DNA of 64,000 nucleotides from Chryseobacterium indologenes (GCA_016025055.1 CP065590.1:1364001-1428000); one strand, 5' to 3'. Shown: positions 29,462 to 39,677, counted from the stretch's first letter. The notes: generated by a model not told the origin, from the sequence alone. Numbers and translations are program-made.

Positions 29462-30595
29462 TTATTGATCAATAGCTCTTTTCACAAAATCAAGAAAAGA
29501 ATGATTGATTATTTTCCAGTTATATTTTTCTCTAAAATCCTTTTTTGCATTCAATGCATGTGTTTCGTAAAGGTGAGGATTTTTAACATATTTTATGATA
29601 ATATCTGAAATTATTTTTTCATTTCCCGGATCTACCAGATACCCAAAGGAAAGTTTACCCATATGTTTCCGTATTCCCTTTAGGTTTGAATAGATCACCG
29701 GCTTCCCCGCTGCCATAAAATAAAACAGTTTTATAGGTAACGAATGATGATTCTCAAAGTTAAACTCCCGGAGATCAAAACAAAGATCAGCGTCACTAAA
29801 TGCTTCGGTAAAATGTTCAAAAGAAGTTGGTTTCCTCACTTCAACACCATCAAAATTGTATTCGTTCAGTAATCCTGCAAAATAGTCTTCATCACTTTGT
29901 TGACGTGTCCCTCCGATTATTAAAACCTTGATTTTCAATGACGGCAGTTGTCGGCGTACTTGAGCAACGGCGTTAAAAAAGTTTCCAATTCCTTTATCTT
30001 TTGAAATATGGCCGGTATAGCACAGGGTAATCATACCGGGTTCAAGTTTTTTGATATTTTCACTGGTATAAGTCGGGTCAGGATAATACGGAAGAATGAT
30101 GTGCTTTTTAAACCAAAAAAACCAGGCCAGAGGGAACTTTTTTGTCTGTTCCCCAAAAATAAAATGGGTGCTTAAGAATCCGGCATAAAGGTTAATGAGA
30201 AAGAATTTTACCGCATGAAAAATATTGAGGGGAAAGCGATAGCCTACAAGCATTGACATTGCAGGATACCATTCTGTAACGTCATAGAGGCAACTTACCT
30301 TGTGTTCCTTGACAAACTTTTTCACAGCAATGACCGCCAAAGGTTCAGAACAGATTATACAATCAGGTTGAAAGGCATCACAGACCCTCTGAAAAACCTG
30401 CTTTTTTATTGCAATACTTTCTTGTAAAACGGAATAAGCTTCTATTGAAACCCCATCAATAACACCCTGATAATCTGAGCACAAACTACAAATCCTGACT
30501 TCATATCCCTGCCTGCTAAGTTCTCTTGCCTGATGATAAAAAATTCTATCATCTTTATAGCTATGGGAAGTCGTCAAAAATAGTACCTTAAGCAT
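29462..30595 (-). CDS. Glycosyltransferase, GT4-like
   Basis: The 377-residue protein has two Rossmann-like halves. The C-terminal half shows CYTGHISKDKGIGNFF, then VLIIGGT and LPIKLFYFMAAGKPVIYSN, the GT-B donor-binding layout of family 4 glycosyltransferases. The N-terminal half starts MLKVLFLTTSHSYKDDRIF, typical of this group. Donor and acceptor are unknown; it opens a leftward polysaccharide unit with a flippase. Confidence 0.85.
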   Translation of the reverse strand: MLKVLFLTTSHSYKDDRIFYHQARELSRQGYEVRICSLCSDYQGVIDGVSIEAYSVLQESIAIKKQVFQRVCDAFQPDCIICSEPLAVIAVKKFVKEHKVSCLYDVTEWYPAMSMLVGYRFPLNIFHAVKFFLINLYAGFLSTHFIFGEQTKKFPLAWFFWFKKHIILPYYPDPTYTSENIKKLEPGMITLCYTGHISKDKGIGNFFNAVAQVRRQLPSLKIKVLIIGGTRQQSDEDYFAGLLNEYNFDGVEVRKPTSFEHFTEAFSDADLCFDLREFNFENHHSLPIKLFYFMAAGKPVIYSNLKGIRKHMGKLSFGYLVDPGNEKIISDIIIKYVKNPHLYETHALNAKKDFREKYNWKIINHSFLDFVKRAIDQ

Positions 30596-30630
30596 TAGTT
30601 TTTCTGAGATGTATGCAAATATACATTAAA

Positions 30631-30660
30631 ACAAAAAAGTGGAAAACACGTTTCCACTTT
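30631..30660 (-). terminator. Terminator of the small conserved protein gene
   Basis: AAAGTGGAAA and TTTCCACTTT form a perfect 10-bp stem with a 5-nt loop. On the minus strand it is followed by a T-run, so it ends the gene at 30691-31180 and separates it from the glycosyltransferase gene. Confidence 0.8.
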
Positions 30661-30690
30661 ATGATTTATAAGCAAAATAAGCTTATCTAC

Positions 30691-31180
30691 TTATTTTATA
30701 GAAGCTGCCCAGCTTTTTTCCAGAGGCAATACAAAATGGCTTAGAAAGTCAAGATAGGTATTTTTAGAAAAGTCAAAAACCTGGATATCTTGTGCCAGTT
30801 CTCCGTTTCGCAATTTATTTTTGAAATCCTGAAGCTTTAATGTTTTTATTTCTCCGTTTTCGATAAAACTTGCCTTCATCCTGTCGAAAAGTCCCAACTG
30901 GTACTCTTCATCAATTTCTCTCATTATTTTCCCTAATGCATCTATACTACATCCTGAAGCCATTTCCTTTTCCTCGTCTACACATACTATGATAAACTGG
31001 TTCTTTTCGATTTTAAAAGAAGAAGAAAGGGGGTTTCCCGTGCGCAGCCCATGTAGCCAGGAAATCGAATAATTTCTCGGTGATAGCCTTTGCTTCTTTT
31101 GTTTCAAAAGGCCTTGAAGCCGGGTATATAATAACTCTGTAGTCGTTGGTTTCTACAATATTAGATTCTTCGATTTTCAT
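30691..31180 (-). CDS. Small conserved protein (annotated ABC transporter ATPase-like), frameshifted as read
   Basis: Two frames, 31013-31180 and 30691-31107, together make a protein of about 162 residues that begins MKIEESNIVETNDYRVIIYP. The break is at a G5 run (31029-31033); four bases would join the frames as HGKPLSSSFKIEK. Flavobacterial homologues are often annotated as ABC transporter ATPase, but I see no Walker A or signature motif, so that name is doubtful. It is downstream of the Fe-S/MCE operon but after its terminator. Confidence 0.65.
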
Positions 31181-31311
31181 ATCCAAACATTTATTTTTGT
31201 TACAAACCACCAGTTTTCACGTCCCTTTCGGATCGGAAAATCTTGCTAACGGTGATTCCGCATCGTATTAAATTAAAGTATAAAATTAAGAAATATTCCT
31301 GACTTTGTAAT

Positions 31312-31346
31312 ACATAAAAAACCCAGACAAAAGCCTGAGTTTTTAT
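31312..31346 (-). terminator. Terminator after the Fe-S subunit gene
   Basis: On the minus strand ACTCAG pairs with CTGGGT around a T-rich loop and a run of Ts follows. It ends the operon that starts with the MCE gene. Confidence 0.65.
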
Positions 31347-31368
31347 TTGTATTTTTAAATGCTGTTCT

Positions 31369-32154
31369 CTACAAATCGTCAGCTTCGGCAAGAAGCTCTA
31401 CGATGTCTTTTACAGCTACTTCTGTATTTTTATTAAAGTGTTTTACCCCGTCCGTCATCATGGTATTGCAGAATGGACATCCGGTAGCAATTACTTTAGG
31501 TTCAAATGATAAAGCTTCTTCAGTTCTTTCAATATTGATGTCTTTATTCCCTTTTTCAGGTTCTTTAAACATCTGTGCTCCTCCTGCCCCGCAACAAAGA
31601 CCATTGGTTTTGCAACGCTTCATTTCTACAAGTTCTGCATCGAGTTTTTCCAACAATAGTCTTGGTGCCTCATACTCGTCATTGGCACGGCCAAGATAAC
31701 AAGGATCATGGAAGGTAATTTTCTTTCCTTTGAAAGCCCCACCCTCAATTTTTAATCTTCCTTCTTCCATTAAGGTTTTTAGGAACTGGGTATGGTGTAC
31801 CACTTCAAAGTGCCCTCCAAGGCTTGGATATTCATTTTTAAGGGTGTTGAAACAATGCGGACATGCCGTCACAATTTTCTTCACCTCATAAGCATTCAGA
31901 ACCTCAATATTCGTCAATGCCATCATCTGGAATACGAATTCATTTCCTGCTCTTTTTGCAGGATCTCCTGTACAACTTTCTTCCTGTCCCAGAACAGCGA
32001 ATTCAACGCCTATTTTATTTAATATCTTGCAAAATGCCTTCGTAATTTTTTTAGCACGGTCATCGAAACTTCCGGCACATCCAACCCAAAATAAAACTTC
32101 GGGAGCTTTTCCTTCGGCAGCATATTCTGCCATTGTTTTTATATTGAAATCCAT
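31369..32154 (-). CDS. (Fe-S)-binding oxidoreductase subunit, CCG-domain type
   Basis: The 261-residue protein has two cysteine-rich CCG domains: CPHCFNTLKNEYP and HTQFL in the first, and CCGAGGAQMF with CPFCNTMM in the second. These domains occur in heterodisulfide reductase subunits HdrB/HdrD, glycolate oxidase GlcF and the lactate-utilisation protein LutA, and bind Fe-S clusters that can act on disulfides or quinones. The next gene upstream encodes the membrane Fe-S partner. The substrate is not known. Confidence 0.88.
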   Translation of the reverse strand: MDFNIKTMAEYAAEGKAPEVLFWVGCAGSFDDRAKKITKAFCKILNKIGVEFAVLGQEESCTGDPAKRAGNEFVFQMMALTNIEVLNAYEVKKIVTACPHCFNTLKNEYPSLGGHFEVVHHTQFLKTLMEEGRLKIEGGAFKGKKITFHDPCYLGRANDEYEAPRLLLEKLDAELVEMKRCKTNGLCCGAGGAQMFKEPEKGNKDINIERTEEALSFEPKVIATGCPFCNTMMTDGVKHFNKNTEVAVKDIVELLAEADDL

Positions 32155-32180
32155 TCTAAATCAAATTTATCAATATATCA

Positions 32181-32216
32181 ATGTAACAGTTTACCCATGA
32201 TTTTAGATTGTTACAT
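32181..32216. repeat. 8-bp inverted repeat between the two Fe-S genes
   Basis: ATGTAACA (32181-32188) and TGTTACAT (32209-32216) can form a hairpin in the 78-nt gap. There is no T-run, so it could be an mRNA processing or stability element. Confidence 0.35.
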
Positions 32217-32232
32217 CTTTACATTATTTACA

Positions 32233-33564
32233 TTAGTTTTCTGTTGCCCAATTCAGACGGTCAGCCTGGTTATACTGCCAAGGTGCAGCATTGTTTTCCA
32301 CATTTGTCATCATCAGATTCAGTTCCTGCGGAGCCGCAGACTGTTCCATTACGAGGAATCTTCTCATTTCAAAAATAATAGAAAGCGGATCAAGCAGCAC
32401 CGGACAAGCTTCTGTACATGCATTACATGTTGTACAAGCCCAAAGTTCTTCTTTTGTGATATAATCGTTCAATAACTTTTTACCGTCATCAACGAATTTT
32501 CCGTTCTTATCAATATTTCTTCCTACTTCTTCCAATCTGTCCCTAGTTTTCATCAGGATTAATCTCGGAGAAAGTTTTTTGCCGGTAATATTTGCCGGGC
32601 AGACAGAAGTACAACGTCCGCATTCTGTACATGAGTACGCGTTAAGTAATTGTACCTGATTCAGGTCAAAAATATCTTCTGCTCCAAATTTAGAAGGTGC
32701 TGCCTCTGCTTCCCCTTCGGCCGGAGCGGCATAAGGATCTGCATTAGGATCCATCATCAACTTAATTTCTTTTGTTACAGAATCAAGGTTGTTGAATTTG
32801 CCTTTTTTATCAAGATTAGCATACCATGTGCTTGGGAAAGCAAGGATAATATGTAAGTGCTTTGAATAATATAAATAATTCATGAAGAACAGAATCCCTA
32901 CAAAGTGGAACCACCATGCTCCTTTTTCTGTGAAGAATAAGAATCCGTCACTAAAATTATTGAATATAGGGCCCAGTATAGCAGAACTGATCGGGAAACT
33001 TCCCAGCTCATGAAGAAGACCTCTTTGTTGCAATACCCAATCGGCAGCATTCATTTTAAAGAAAGCCATCATTAAGGCAAATTCGATGATAAGAATCCAG
33101 TTTGCATCATGTTTTGGCCATCCGAAAAGTTCTTTCATAGTCAATCTCTTGACACCATAAAAGTTTCTTCTGATGAAAAATACGACTACACCGATAACGA
33201 CAAGAAGTGCTAAAACTTCTAATGTTGCGGTAAAGAAACTATAAAAGCTCTCACCGAAAACGGAGGCAAGAAAACGATGTGTTCCAAACAATCCGTCTAC
33301 AATGATTTCTACCAGTTCAATATTAATAATGATAAAACCTACGTACACAAAAACGTGTAAAATCCCTGCAACAGGACGTTTTACCATTTTGCTCTGTCCC
33401 ATAGCTACTCTTGCCATGGTACTCCAGCGCTCAGATTGTCTGTCGTTTCTTTTGATTTCGTGACCTAATCTTATATTTCTATAGATCTTCTGAAGGCTTT
33501 TGGCAAACAATCCAAATCCGGCCACTAATAAAATAAGGAAAATAATGTTATCGATGTACTGCAT
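32233..33564 (-). CDS. Membrane Fe-S oxidoreductase, dicluster type
   Basis: The 443-residue protein has about five N-terminal membrane helices (about 5-25, 62-90, 105-125, 150-168 and 208-230) resembling NarI or HdrE-like cytochrome b segments, and two 4Fe-4S motifs near the C terminus: CTECGRCTSVCP and CTTCNACTEACP. It probably passes electrons between quinone and the CCG-domain subunit. It is 9 bp after the MCE gene. Confidence 0.88.
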   Translation of the reverse strand: MQYIDNIIFLILLVAGFGLFAKSLQKIYRNIRLGHEIKRNDRQSERWSTMARVAMGQSKMVKRPVAGILHVFVYVGFIIINIELVEIIVDGLFGTHRFLASVFGESFYSFFTATLEVLALLVVIGVVVFFIRRNFYGVKRLTMKELFGWPKHDANWILIIEFALMMAFFKMNAADWVLQQRGLLHELGSFPISSAILGPIFNNFSDGFLFFTEKGAWWFHFVGILFFMNYLYYSKHLHIILAFPSTWYANLDKKGKFNNLDSVTKEIKLMMDPNADPYAAPAEGEAEAAPSKFGAEDIFDLNQVQLLNAYSCTECGRCTSVCPANITGKKLSPRLILMKTRDRLEEVGRNIDKNGKFVDDGKKLLNDYITKEELWACTTCNACTEACPVLLDPLSIIFEMRRFLVMEQSAAPQELNLMMTNVENNAAPWQYNQADRLNWATEN

Positions 33565-33573
33565 AAGGGCGTA

Positions 33574-34524
33574 TTAGTCTTTATTGTTTTTACCGAAAAC
33601 TGAGAAATTAATATATCTCTTAGGGTGTGCTTTCATATCTTCAATCAGTGAGTTCAGATTGGAAGACGCTGTATTAAGATTATTATAAAGTTGCTCATCC
33701 TTCATCAGTTTACCTAAACTTCCCTCACCTCTATCTATACCACCAACTACCTGATTCAGTTTTCCGACTGTAGCATCTAAATTGGCAATGGTAGCATTCA
33801 ATTGTTTCGTATCGATACTTTGAGCAAGATTTCCGTATTTATCCAGTGTTACCTTTCCGCTTTGCATTGTTAGGCTTGCGTCGTCCAATACTTTCTGAAG
33901 TTTAGGATCATTGTGTCCTACCAGATTATTTACGTTTCCGGCAGTAGTCTGCAACGCACCCACTGTTTTGTTAAGGTTTGATAATAAAGCTTTGACTTCG
34001 GCTCTATTTTGTGCATCTACCAACAGGTTGGCATTTGCCATCAGAGAGTCTACTCTGTGCAAAACAACTTGTAACTGGTCTTTTACAGGACCTACCTGAG
34101 AAGAAAGGCTTCCCAGTGTTCCTAGTTTGAAAGCTCCTTTCAGAGTATCCCCGTCCTTTGCCGTTGCTCCGCCGTACATCAGGTTTACCCTCATTTCTTT
34201 CCCGGACATTAATCCCGGTTCGAAAATTTCCAATGTTGAATTTTTGGAAAATTCAAATTTGTTATCGACAGTAATTTTCACCACAAAACTGATTTTACCG
34301 TCTTTTGCGGTCTGAGGAATGATCTTATCAACCTGCCCCACCTTCAATCCATTGATTGATACGGCTGAAGACTGTGCGAGACCCTCCACATTATCATATT
34401 TTGCGTAAAATATATTATCGGTAGTAAAAAGGCTTTTCCCTTTCATAAATTGAAACAACACTACAAAGCCTACAATAGCTAAAAGTGCGATCACACCAGC
34501 TTTTAATTCTTTACTGAACTTCAC
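33574..34524 (-). CDS. MCE family lipid-transport protein (MlaD-like)
   Basis: The 316-residue protein has an N-terminal helix (about 10-27) and an MCE domain (about 37-115) with YDNVEGLAQSSAVSINGLKVGQV split at the conserved GL/G region. A long helical C terminus with many Leu and Asn heptads follows. MCE proteins form hexameric rings in the periplasm for lipid transport with MlaE and MlaF, whose genes lie 15 kb away in this window. It is the first gene of the leftward Fe-S operon. Confidence 0.9.
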   Translation of the reverse strand: MKFSKELKAGVIALLAIVGFVVLFQFMKGKSLFTTDNIFYAKYDNVEGLAQSSAVSINGLKVGQVDKIIPQTAKDGKISFVVKITVDNKFEFSKNSTLEIFEPGLMSGKEMRVNLMYGGATAKDGDTLKGAFKLGTLGSLSSQVGPVKDQLQVVLHRVDSLMANANLLVDAQNRAEVKALLSNLNKTVGALQTTAGNVNNLVGHNDPKLQKVLDDASLTMQSGKVTLDKYGNLAQSIDTKQLNATIANLDATVGKLNQVVGGIDRGEGSLGKLMKDEQLYNNLNTASSNLNSLIEDMKAHPKRYINFSVFGKNNKD

Positions 34525-34599
34525 TTGCTAATTTTTTTCTAATAAGCAAATATAGTACATTTTAAATAAATCTTTCCCGATATTGTTCTGCGTTAAATA

Positions 34600-34632
34600 C
34601 AAAAAAAGCGACAAAATAATTTGTCGCTTTTA
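34600..34632 (-). terminator. Terminator of the PpiD-like gene
   Basis: AAAAGCGACAAA and TTTGTCGCTTTT form a strong stem with a short loop. On the minus strand a run of seven Ts follows. Confidence 0.85.
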
Positions 34633-34654
34633 TATTATTGAAATAAATTTCTGA

Positions 34655-36805
34655 TTATTGTTGATTTCCAACTTTATTCCAGATCTCAATTCTGTAGTCC
34701 TGGATGTCTGCATTGTCCTGAAGACTCTTCATCCAAGCCTGTCCGAACATACCCGCATTTCTTTGAGTAATAGATTCCGTAAACTGCTTAAGGTCACCAG
34801 GCTGTTTGTTTATAGTTTCTGATTTTTTGATCAGAACATATACTCCTGTTCCTCCTTCAACCGGATTGGAAAGTTTACCTTTCGCTACTCCGAATGCAGC
34901 TCCTGCAACCTTAGGTTCCATAGCTCCTGCAACTGAAGGATTCAATAGATTTACCTGAGCACTTTGTTTTGTAGCAGCAAATAGTTTAGCAATCTGATCT
35001 AAGTTGGAAGCTTTTGCTCCTGCAATCTTATCAGAGATTTGTTTTGCAGCTAATTTATTTTTAACAATAACTTCAATCTGATCTCTTACAGATTCCGGAT
35101 CAGCAAGACCTGCGTCCTGTTTTCCATTAAGGTATACTATAATTTTATCACCTGTTCCGTCTACTGTGAAGAACTCGGTATCACCTTTAGATCTTTTCTT
35201 ATCGAAAGCCCAGGCTAAAATATCTCCGTCTTTTTCTGTTCCTAAACCTTGAAGCTGACCGTCAAATCTCTTTGCCATCTTCGGATTAGAGAACTGGTAA
35301 TTTCCTTTCTTAGCAATATTCACAAAATCGTTGAAAGATTTACCCTGAACCTGCTGAATGAATTTTCTTGCATTCTTATCCGTTTCAGCTTCTGTAGCAT
35401 CAGAAGGTTTGATTTCTTTGATAAGATTTGCCACCTTATAACCCATTGATCCGGATTTTTTATCCTCAATATTGATGATATGATAACCAAACTGAGTTTC
35501 CACTACGCCGGTAGCACCTTTAGGGTTGTTGGCAAGGTAAGTTAGGAACTCAGGAACAAACGGCGTTTCCGGAGTTGTCCAACCAAGACTACCACCTTGT
35601 GCTGCAGAGTTCGGATCACTTGAAAGTTTCAGGAATTCTGTAAATTTAGCAGGAGTAGCTTTTACGATAGCCCCGATAGAGTCTGCCAATTTCTTAGCCT
35701 GCTCTTTGGATCTTGTTACTCCTTCTCCTGCAGGGCTTCCTTTGAAAGCAATCAGGATGTGTCTTGATAATGTAGAATCAGAAGTCTTTTTACCTACCAG
35801 TTTAGAAACTACATAGAAGTTTTGTTCTTTGTAAGGACCAAAAGTCTGTCCGATAGCAGCGGTTGCGATCTGACCTTGTATCGTTGCAGGCAATTGGGTA
35901 GGCTTTACATACTGGGGGTTGAAAGGCATATCAGAATTAGCCATTACAAACATCGAATCATTCTTCGTGTTCTGGAAATTTTCTGTACCTCCGCTAGCGT
36001 CTGTACCTCCTGAGTATAATTTTGTAATTTCTTTCATCGCTGCTGCATCATCTGCTGCACTTGGCTTAGAAGGGAAATATACAATACCAAGATTTCTGCT
36101 TGGCTCAGCTTTAAACATTACAGGGTGCTGTTTGATGTAATTGGCAAGATCTTCTGTACTAACGTTAATTTTAGTTTTTTGAAGATATGCCGCATAATCA
36201 ACCTTTACAAAGTCGATATCAGCAAGCTGATCTCTCTCCTTCATCATCTCTTCAGCTTCTTTTTTACCTGTTGTAATCCCTGCTGAAATATTGGTAAATA
36301 CCTGTCTTGCCATCAATCTGTATTCAATAGTCTTTCTTGTCTTCAACCATTGAGTATATCCTTGAGGATTGGTATTTTTTAATGTTTCAATTTCTTTCTT
36401 TAGCTCTTGAGTTTTAAAATTACCTTTCTCATCAAAGAACTGTTGATTCTGAGCAAACATTTGATCATACTGGATCTGACTCCAGAAATAATCATCCGTC
36501 ATTTCAAAGCCCAATTTCTCAAATTGTTGCTTGATAAGTTTAGATTGTACAAGTAACTGCCACGCCTGCTCTTCAAGACCGTTTTTCGGACGACCCTGTT
36601 GCTCAGCCTGTTGCTGCAACACGAAAAGCTGATCATTGAACTCTTCGCGGGTGATTTTCTCACCGTTTACTTTTCCTAAAACGTCAGGATTTTTACCAAA
36701 AACCTTGTCGATACTATCGGGGTTCACCAAAAACGCCAAAAGCGCTAAGGCTATTACTCCCATTAAAAGCCAAGGCTTACTCCTAATCTGTCCTAAAATT
36801 GCCAT
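34655..36805 (-). CDS. Peptidylprolyl isomerase, SurA/PpiD-like
   Basis: The 716-residue protein has an N-terminal anchor (MAILGQIRSKPWLLMGVIAL), a SurA-like chaperone region with VNGEKITREEFND, and a parvulin rotamase domain near the middle (SRHILIAF and GGSLGWTTPETPFVPEF, GYHIINIEDKKSG). It should help fold outer-membrane and periplasmic proteins. PpiD in E. coli has the same order. It is transcribed away from lon. Confidence 0.92.
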   Translation of the reverse strand: MAILGQIRSKPWLLMGVIALALLAFLVNPDSIDKVFGKNPDVLGKVNGEKITREEFNDQLFVLQQQAEQQGRPKNGLEEQAWQLLVQSKLIKQQFEKLGFEMTDDYFWSQIQYDQMFAQNQQFFDEKGNFKTQELKKEIETLKNTNPQGYTQWLKTRKTIEYRLMARQVFTNISAGITTGKKEAEEMMKERDQLADIDFVKVDYAAYLQKTKINVSTEDLANYIKQHPVMFKAEPSRNLGIVYFPSKPSAADDAAAMKEITKLYSGGTDASGGTENFQNTKNDSMFVMANSDMPFNPQYVKPTQLPATIQGQIATAAIGQTFGPYKEQNFYVVSKLVGKKTSDSTLSRHILIAFKGSPAGEGVTRSKEQAKKLADSIGAIVKATPAKFTEFLKLSSDPNSAAQGGSLGWTTPETPFVPEFLTYLANNPKGATGVVETQFGYHIINIEDKKSGSMGYKVANLIKEIKPSDATEAETDKNARKFIQQVQGKSFNDFVNIAKKGNYQFSNPKMAKRFDGQLQGLGTEKDGDILAWAFDKKRSKGDTEFFTVDGTGDKIIVYLNGKQDAGLADPESVRDQIEVIVKNKLAAKQISDKIAGAKASNLDQIAKLFAATKQSAQVNLLNPSVAGAMEPKVAGAAFGVAKGKLSNPVEGGTGVYVLIKKSETINKQPGDLKQFTESITQRNAGMFGQAWMKSLQDNADIQDYRIEIWNKVGNQQ

Positions 36806-36834
36806 TTTATAAATTATAGTTTTTTATCAGTTTG

Positions 36835-36842
36835 CGAAAATA
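36835..36842 (-). promoter_or_regulatory. Possible -7 box of the PpiD-like gene
   Basis: TATTTTCG on the minus strand differs from TAnnTTTG at one position and lies 30 bp before the start codon. Confidence 0.3.
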
Positions 36843-36976
36843 CACATTTTTAAGAAATTACAGAAGCAGAAGTTCTTTATTTTGCTTTTTAATCTCAAAG
36901 ATTATTAAAAAAAGGAAATTTTGACCATATTTTTTAGCAAAAAACAAATGGCATAAGTATTGTGCAATCTAAGACA

Positions 36977-37012
36977 TTATAATATGCTACACGTTTTCAG
37001 GGCATATTATAA
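36977..37012. repeat. 11-bp inverted repeat upstream of lon
   Basis: TTATAATATGC (36977-36987) and GCATATTATAA (37002-37012) are exact reverse complements with a 14-bp spacer, in the gap between the PpiD-like gene and lon. It could be a regulator-binding site, but the sequence does not match the CIRCE heat-shock element. Confidence 0.55.
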
Positions 37013-37039
37013 AAAATCACTTTAACGATTAAAAACGAA

Positions 37040-37056
37040 AATGACAATTTGTCATT
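37040..37056. repeat. 17-bp dyad just upstream of the lon start
   Basis: AATGACAA and TTGTCATT flank a single T, 9 bp before the lon ATG. It overlaps the place expected for the ribosome-binding region, so either an operator or an mRNA hairpin could control translation. Confidence 0.5.
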
Positions 37057-37065
37057 CGATTAATT

Positions 37066-39471
37066 ATGACAGAATTTGAAGATATTAGTTTAGAGGAAAT
37101 GATCAGCGACGGATTTGACATCGTAACTGAGGAAATCAATCTTTCCGATTTTGCGGAAACTGATAAAAATTCCGAACAGAAAATATTCCCTATACTTCCT
37201 GTAAGAAATATGGTCATGTTTCCCAATGTGGTAATTCCTATTACAGCAGGAAGAAAAACATCAATACAGCTTCTTGAAGAAGCCCAGAAAAACGGAGATT
37301 TCATAGGAATTGTAAGCCAGAAAAATTCAGATCTGGAACAACCTACAGAAAAAGATATTTATACTACCGGTACTTTAGCAAAGATCATTAAGATCATTAA
37401 GCTTCCGGAAGGCAATATAACGGCTATTACAAAAGGATTTCACAGATTTAAGATCAAAAGAATCCTTGATAACCAGCCCTATTTCAAAGCTGAAATTTCA
37501 AAATTAAAGGATTCGAGACCAAAAAACCAGGAAGAATACGAAGCATTACTGGAAAACATCAAGGAACTGGCCCTTAAAATTATCGAGCTGGATCCGAATA
37601 TTCCTAATGCAGCCAATTTTGCGATCAAGAACATCAATAACAACGATGACCTTCTTAATTTCATCTGCACGAATGCCAATTTCCCATCTTTGGAAAAGCA
37701 AAAGCTGCTTGAGGAAAAAAGCCTGATGGAAAGGGCTAATAAGTGCTACGAAATGATGCATGAGGATTTCAGAAAGCTTGAATTAAGAAACCAGATTCAT
37801 CAGAAAACATCAAAAGACCTTGATAAGCAACAGAGAGAATACTTTCTGAATCAGCAGATCAGAACGATCCAGGAAGAACTTGGAGGCGGTCCTGAAAGTG
37901 ATGTTGAGGATTTTATTGCCAAAGCAAAAACTAAAAAATGGAGCCGTGAGGTAGAGGAACATTTCCAGAAGGAAATCAACAGGCTACAGCGTCAGAACCC
38001 TAATTCCCCGGATTATAATGTACAAAGAAATTATCTTGATTTCTTTACAGATCTGCCTTGGGAAACGTATACAAAAGATATTTTTGATATCGCAAAAGCT
38101 GAAAAAGTTTTAGACAAAGCTCATTTCGGACTTGAGGATATCAAGAAAAGGATTTTGGAGCATATGGCTGTTTTAAAATTGAAAAACAACATGAAATCTC
38201 CTATTCTATTATTGGTAGGGCCTCCGGGAGTAGGAAAAACTTCTCTTGGAAAGTCTATTGCTGATGCTTTAGGAAGAAAATATTTTAGATTATCTTTGGG
38301 CGGGCTTCATGATGAAAGTGAGATCCGTGGACACAGAAAAACCTATATAGGTGCTATGGCCGGAAGAATTCTGCAGTCTATTAAAAAAGCAGGCACTTCC
38401 AATCCTGTAATTGTTCTGGATGAGCTTGATAAAATTTCCCAAGGAATTCATGGAGATCCGAGCTCAGCACTTTTAGAAGTTCTTGATCCTGAACAAAATA
38501 AGTCTTTTTATGATAACTTCCTTGAGATGGGCTACGACCTATCAAAAGTAATGTTTATTGCCACTGCCAATTCATTGTCAACGATACAAACTCCTCTTTT
38601 AGACAGAACTGAAATTATTCAGATTGCAGGATACACTTTAGAGGAAAAGATTGAGATCGCCAAAAGACATTTAATTAAGAAACAGCAGGAAGAAAACGGC
38701 CTCGATACCAAATCATTCAAGCTCGGGAATGCTGAACTTAAGCACATTATTGAAGCACATACTTCGGAAAGCGGAGTAAGAACTTTAGAAAAGAGAATTG
38801 CTTCTATTGCGAGATGGGTAGCTTTACAAACGGCTTTGGTAAAAGACTACGATCCAAAAATTTCGCTGGAAAAAGTAGACGAAATTCTTGGAGTTCCGAG
38901 ACCGAAAAGTTTATCTGAAATTACGGGAGTTCCAGGAGTAGTAACAGGTTTAGCCTGGACCAGCGTTGGTGGAGATATTCTTTATATTGAAAGTATTCTT
39001 AGCAATGGTAAAGGATCATTAACAATGACCGGTAACCTCGGAACAGTAATGAAGGAGTCGGCAACAATTGCTTTAGAGTATATTAAAGCCAGACATGATG
39101 AACTGGGCATTGCGCAGGAAGATCTGGATAAGAAAAACATTCACGTACACGTTCCTGAGGGAGCAACTCCAAAAGATGGCCCATCAGCAGGTATTGCGAT
39201 GTTGACTTCTATTGTTTCTTCTTTTAAAAATAAAAAAATCAAACCTCACCTTGCCATGACGGGAGAAATCACTTTGAGGGGGAAAGTACTTCCTGTAGGC
39301 GGTATTAAAGAAAAACTTCTTGCCGCAACAAGAGCCGGTATTAAGGATGTAATTCTTTGTGAGGCCAACAGAAAGGATGTAGAAGAAATCAAAAAAGATT
39401 ATTTAAAAAATCTGAAAGTACATTATGTCAACAGAATGGAAGAAGTCATTGATATTGCCATTGAAAAATAA
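37066..39471 (+). CDS. lon: ATP-dependent protease Lon
   Basis: Lon is a AAA+ serine protease that degrades damaged and regulatory proteins. The 801-residue protein has the N-terminal substrate-binding domain (about 40-245), an AAA+ module with Walker A GPPGVGKT (about 385-392) and Walker [11 protein letters not shown], and a protease domain with the catalytic Ser in DGPSAGIAM (about 707) and Lys in [11 protein letters not shown] (about 750). Two inverted repeats precede it and a strong terminator follows. Confidence 0.97.
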   Translation: MTEFEDISLEEMISDGFDIVTEEINLSDFAETDKNSEQKIFPILPVRNMVMFPNVVIPITAGRKTSIQLLEEAQKNGDFIGIVSQKNSDLEQPTEKDIYTTGTLAKIIKIIKLPEGNITAITKGFHRFKIKRILDNQPYFKAEISKLKDSRPKNQEEYEALLENIKELALKIIELDPNIPNAANFAIKNINNNDDLLNFICTNANFPSLEKQKLLEEKSLMERANKCYEMMHEDFRKLELRNQIHQKTSKDLDKQQREYFLNQQIRTIQEELGGGPESDVEDFIAKAKTKKWSREVEEHFQKEINRLQRQNPNSPDYNVQRNYLDFFTDLPWETYTKDIFDIAKAEKVLDKAHFGLEDIKKRILEHMAVLKLKNNMKSPILLLVGPPGVGKTSLGKSIADALGRKYFRLSLGGLHDESEIRGHRKTYIGAMAGRILQSIKKAGTSNPVIVLDELDKISQGIHGDPSSALLEVLDPEQNKSFYDNFLEMGYDLSKVMFIATANSLSTIQTPLLDRTEIIQIAGYTLEEKIEIAKRHLIKKQQEENGLDTKSFKLGNAELKHIIEAHTSESGVRTLEKRIASIARWVALQTALVKDYDPKISLEKVDEILGVPRPKSLSEITGVPGVVTGLAWTSVGGDILYIESILSNGKGSLTMTGNLGTVMKESATIALEYIKARHDELGIAQEDLDKKNIHVHVPEGATPKDGPSAGIAMLTSIVSSFKNKKIKPHLAMTGEITLRGKVLPVGGIKEKLLAATRAGIKDVILCEANRKDVEEIKKDYLKNLKVHYVNRMEEVIDIAIEK

Positions 39472-39503
39472 AACAATTTATAACATATTAACTTCTCAAT
39501 AAA

Positions 39504-39538
39504 GAAACCCGTCCCGGTAACCGGGACGGGTTTCTGCT
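39504..39538 (+). terminator. Strong terminator after lon
   Basis: A GC-rich 14-bp stem, GAAACCCGTCCCGG with CCGGGACGGGTTTC, has a 3-nt TAA loop and is followed by Ts with interruptions. Confidence 0.85.
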
Positions 39539-39677
39539 TTTGGATAAAATATTCCTATTTATGCTCAGGTGGAATAAAATTTGATATAATACCGGAAAAA
39601 TATACCCTAATTGAGTTAAAAATTTTTCAATTCAGAAGGGATTTCTTATTTTTATTCCACACTGCACATTTCAGATT

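Noticed and set aside
31200..31391. 63-codon leftward frame between the Fe-S gene and the small conserved protein gene
   Set aside because: It spans a terminator hairpin, has no recognisable composition and overlaps the end of the Fe-S gene.
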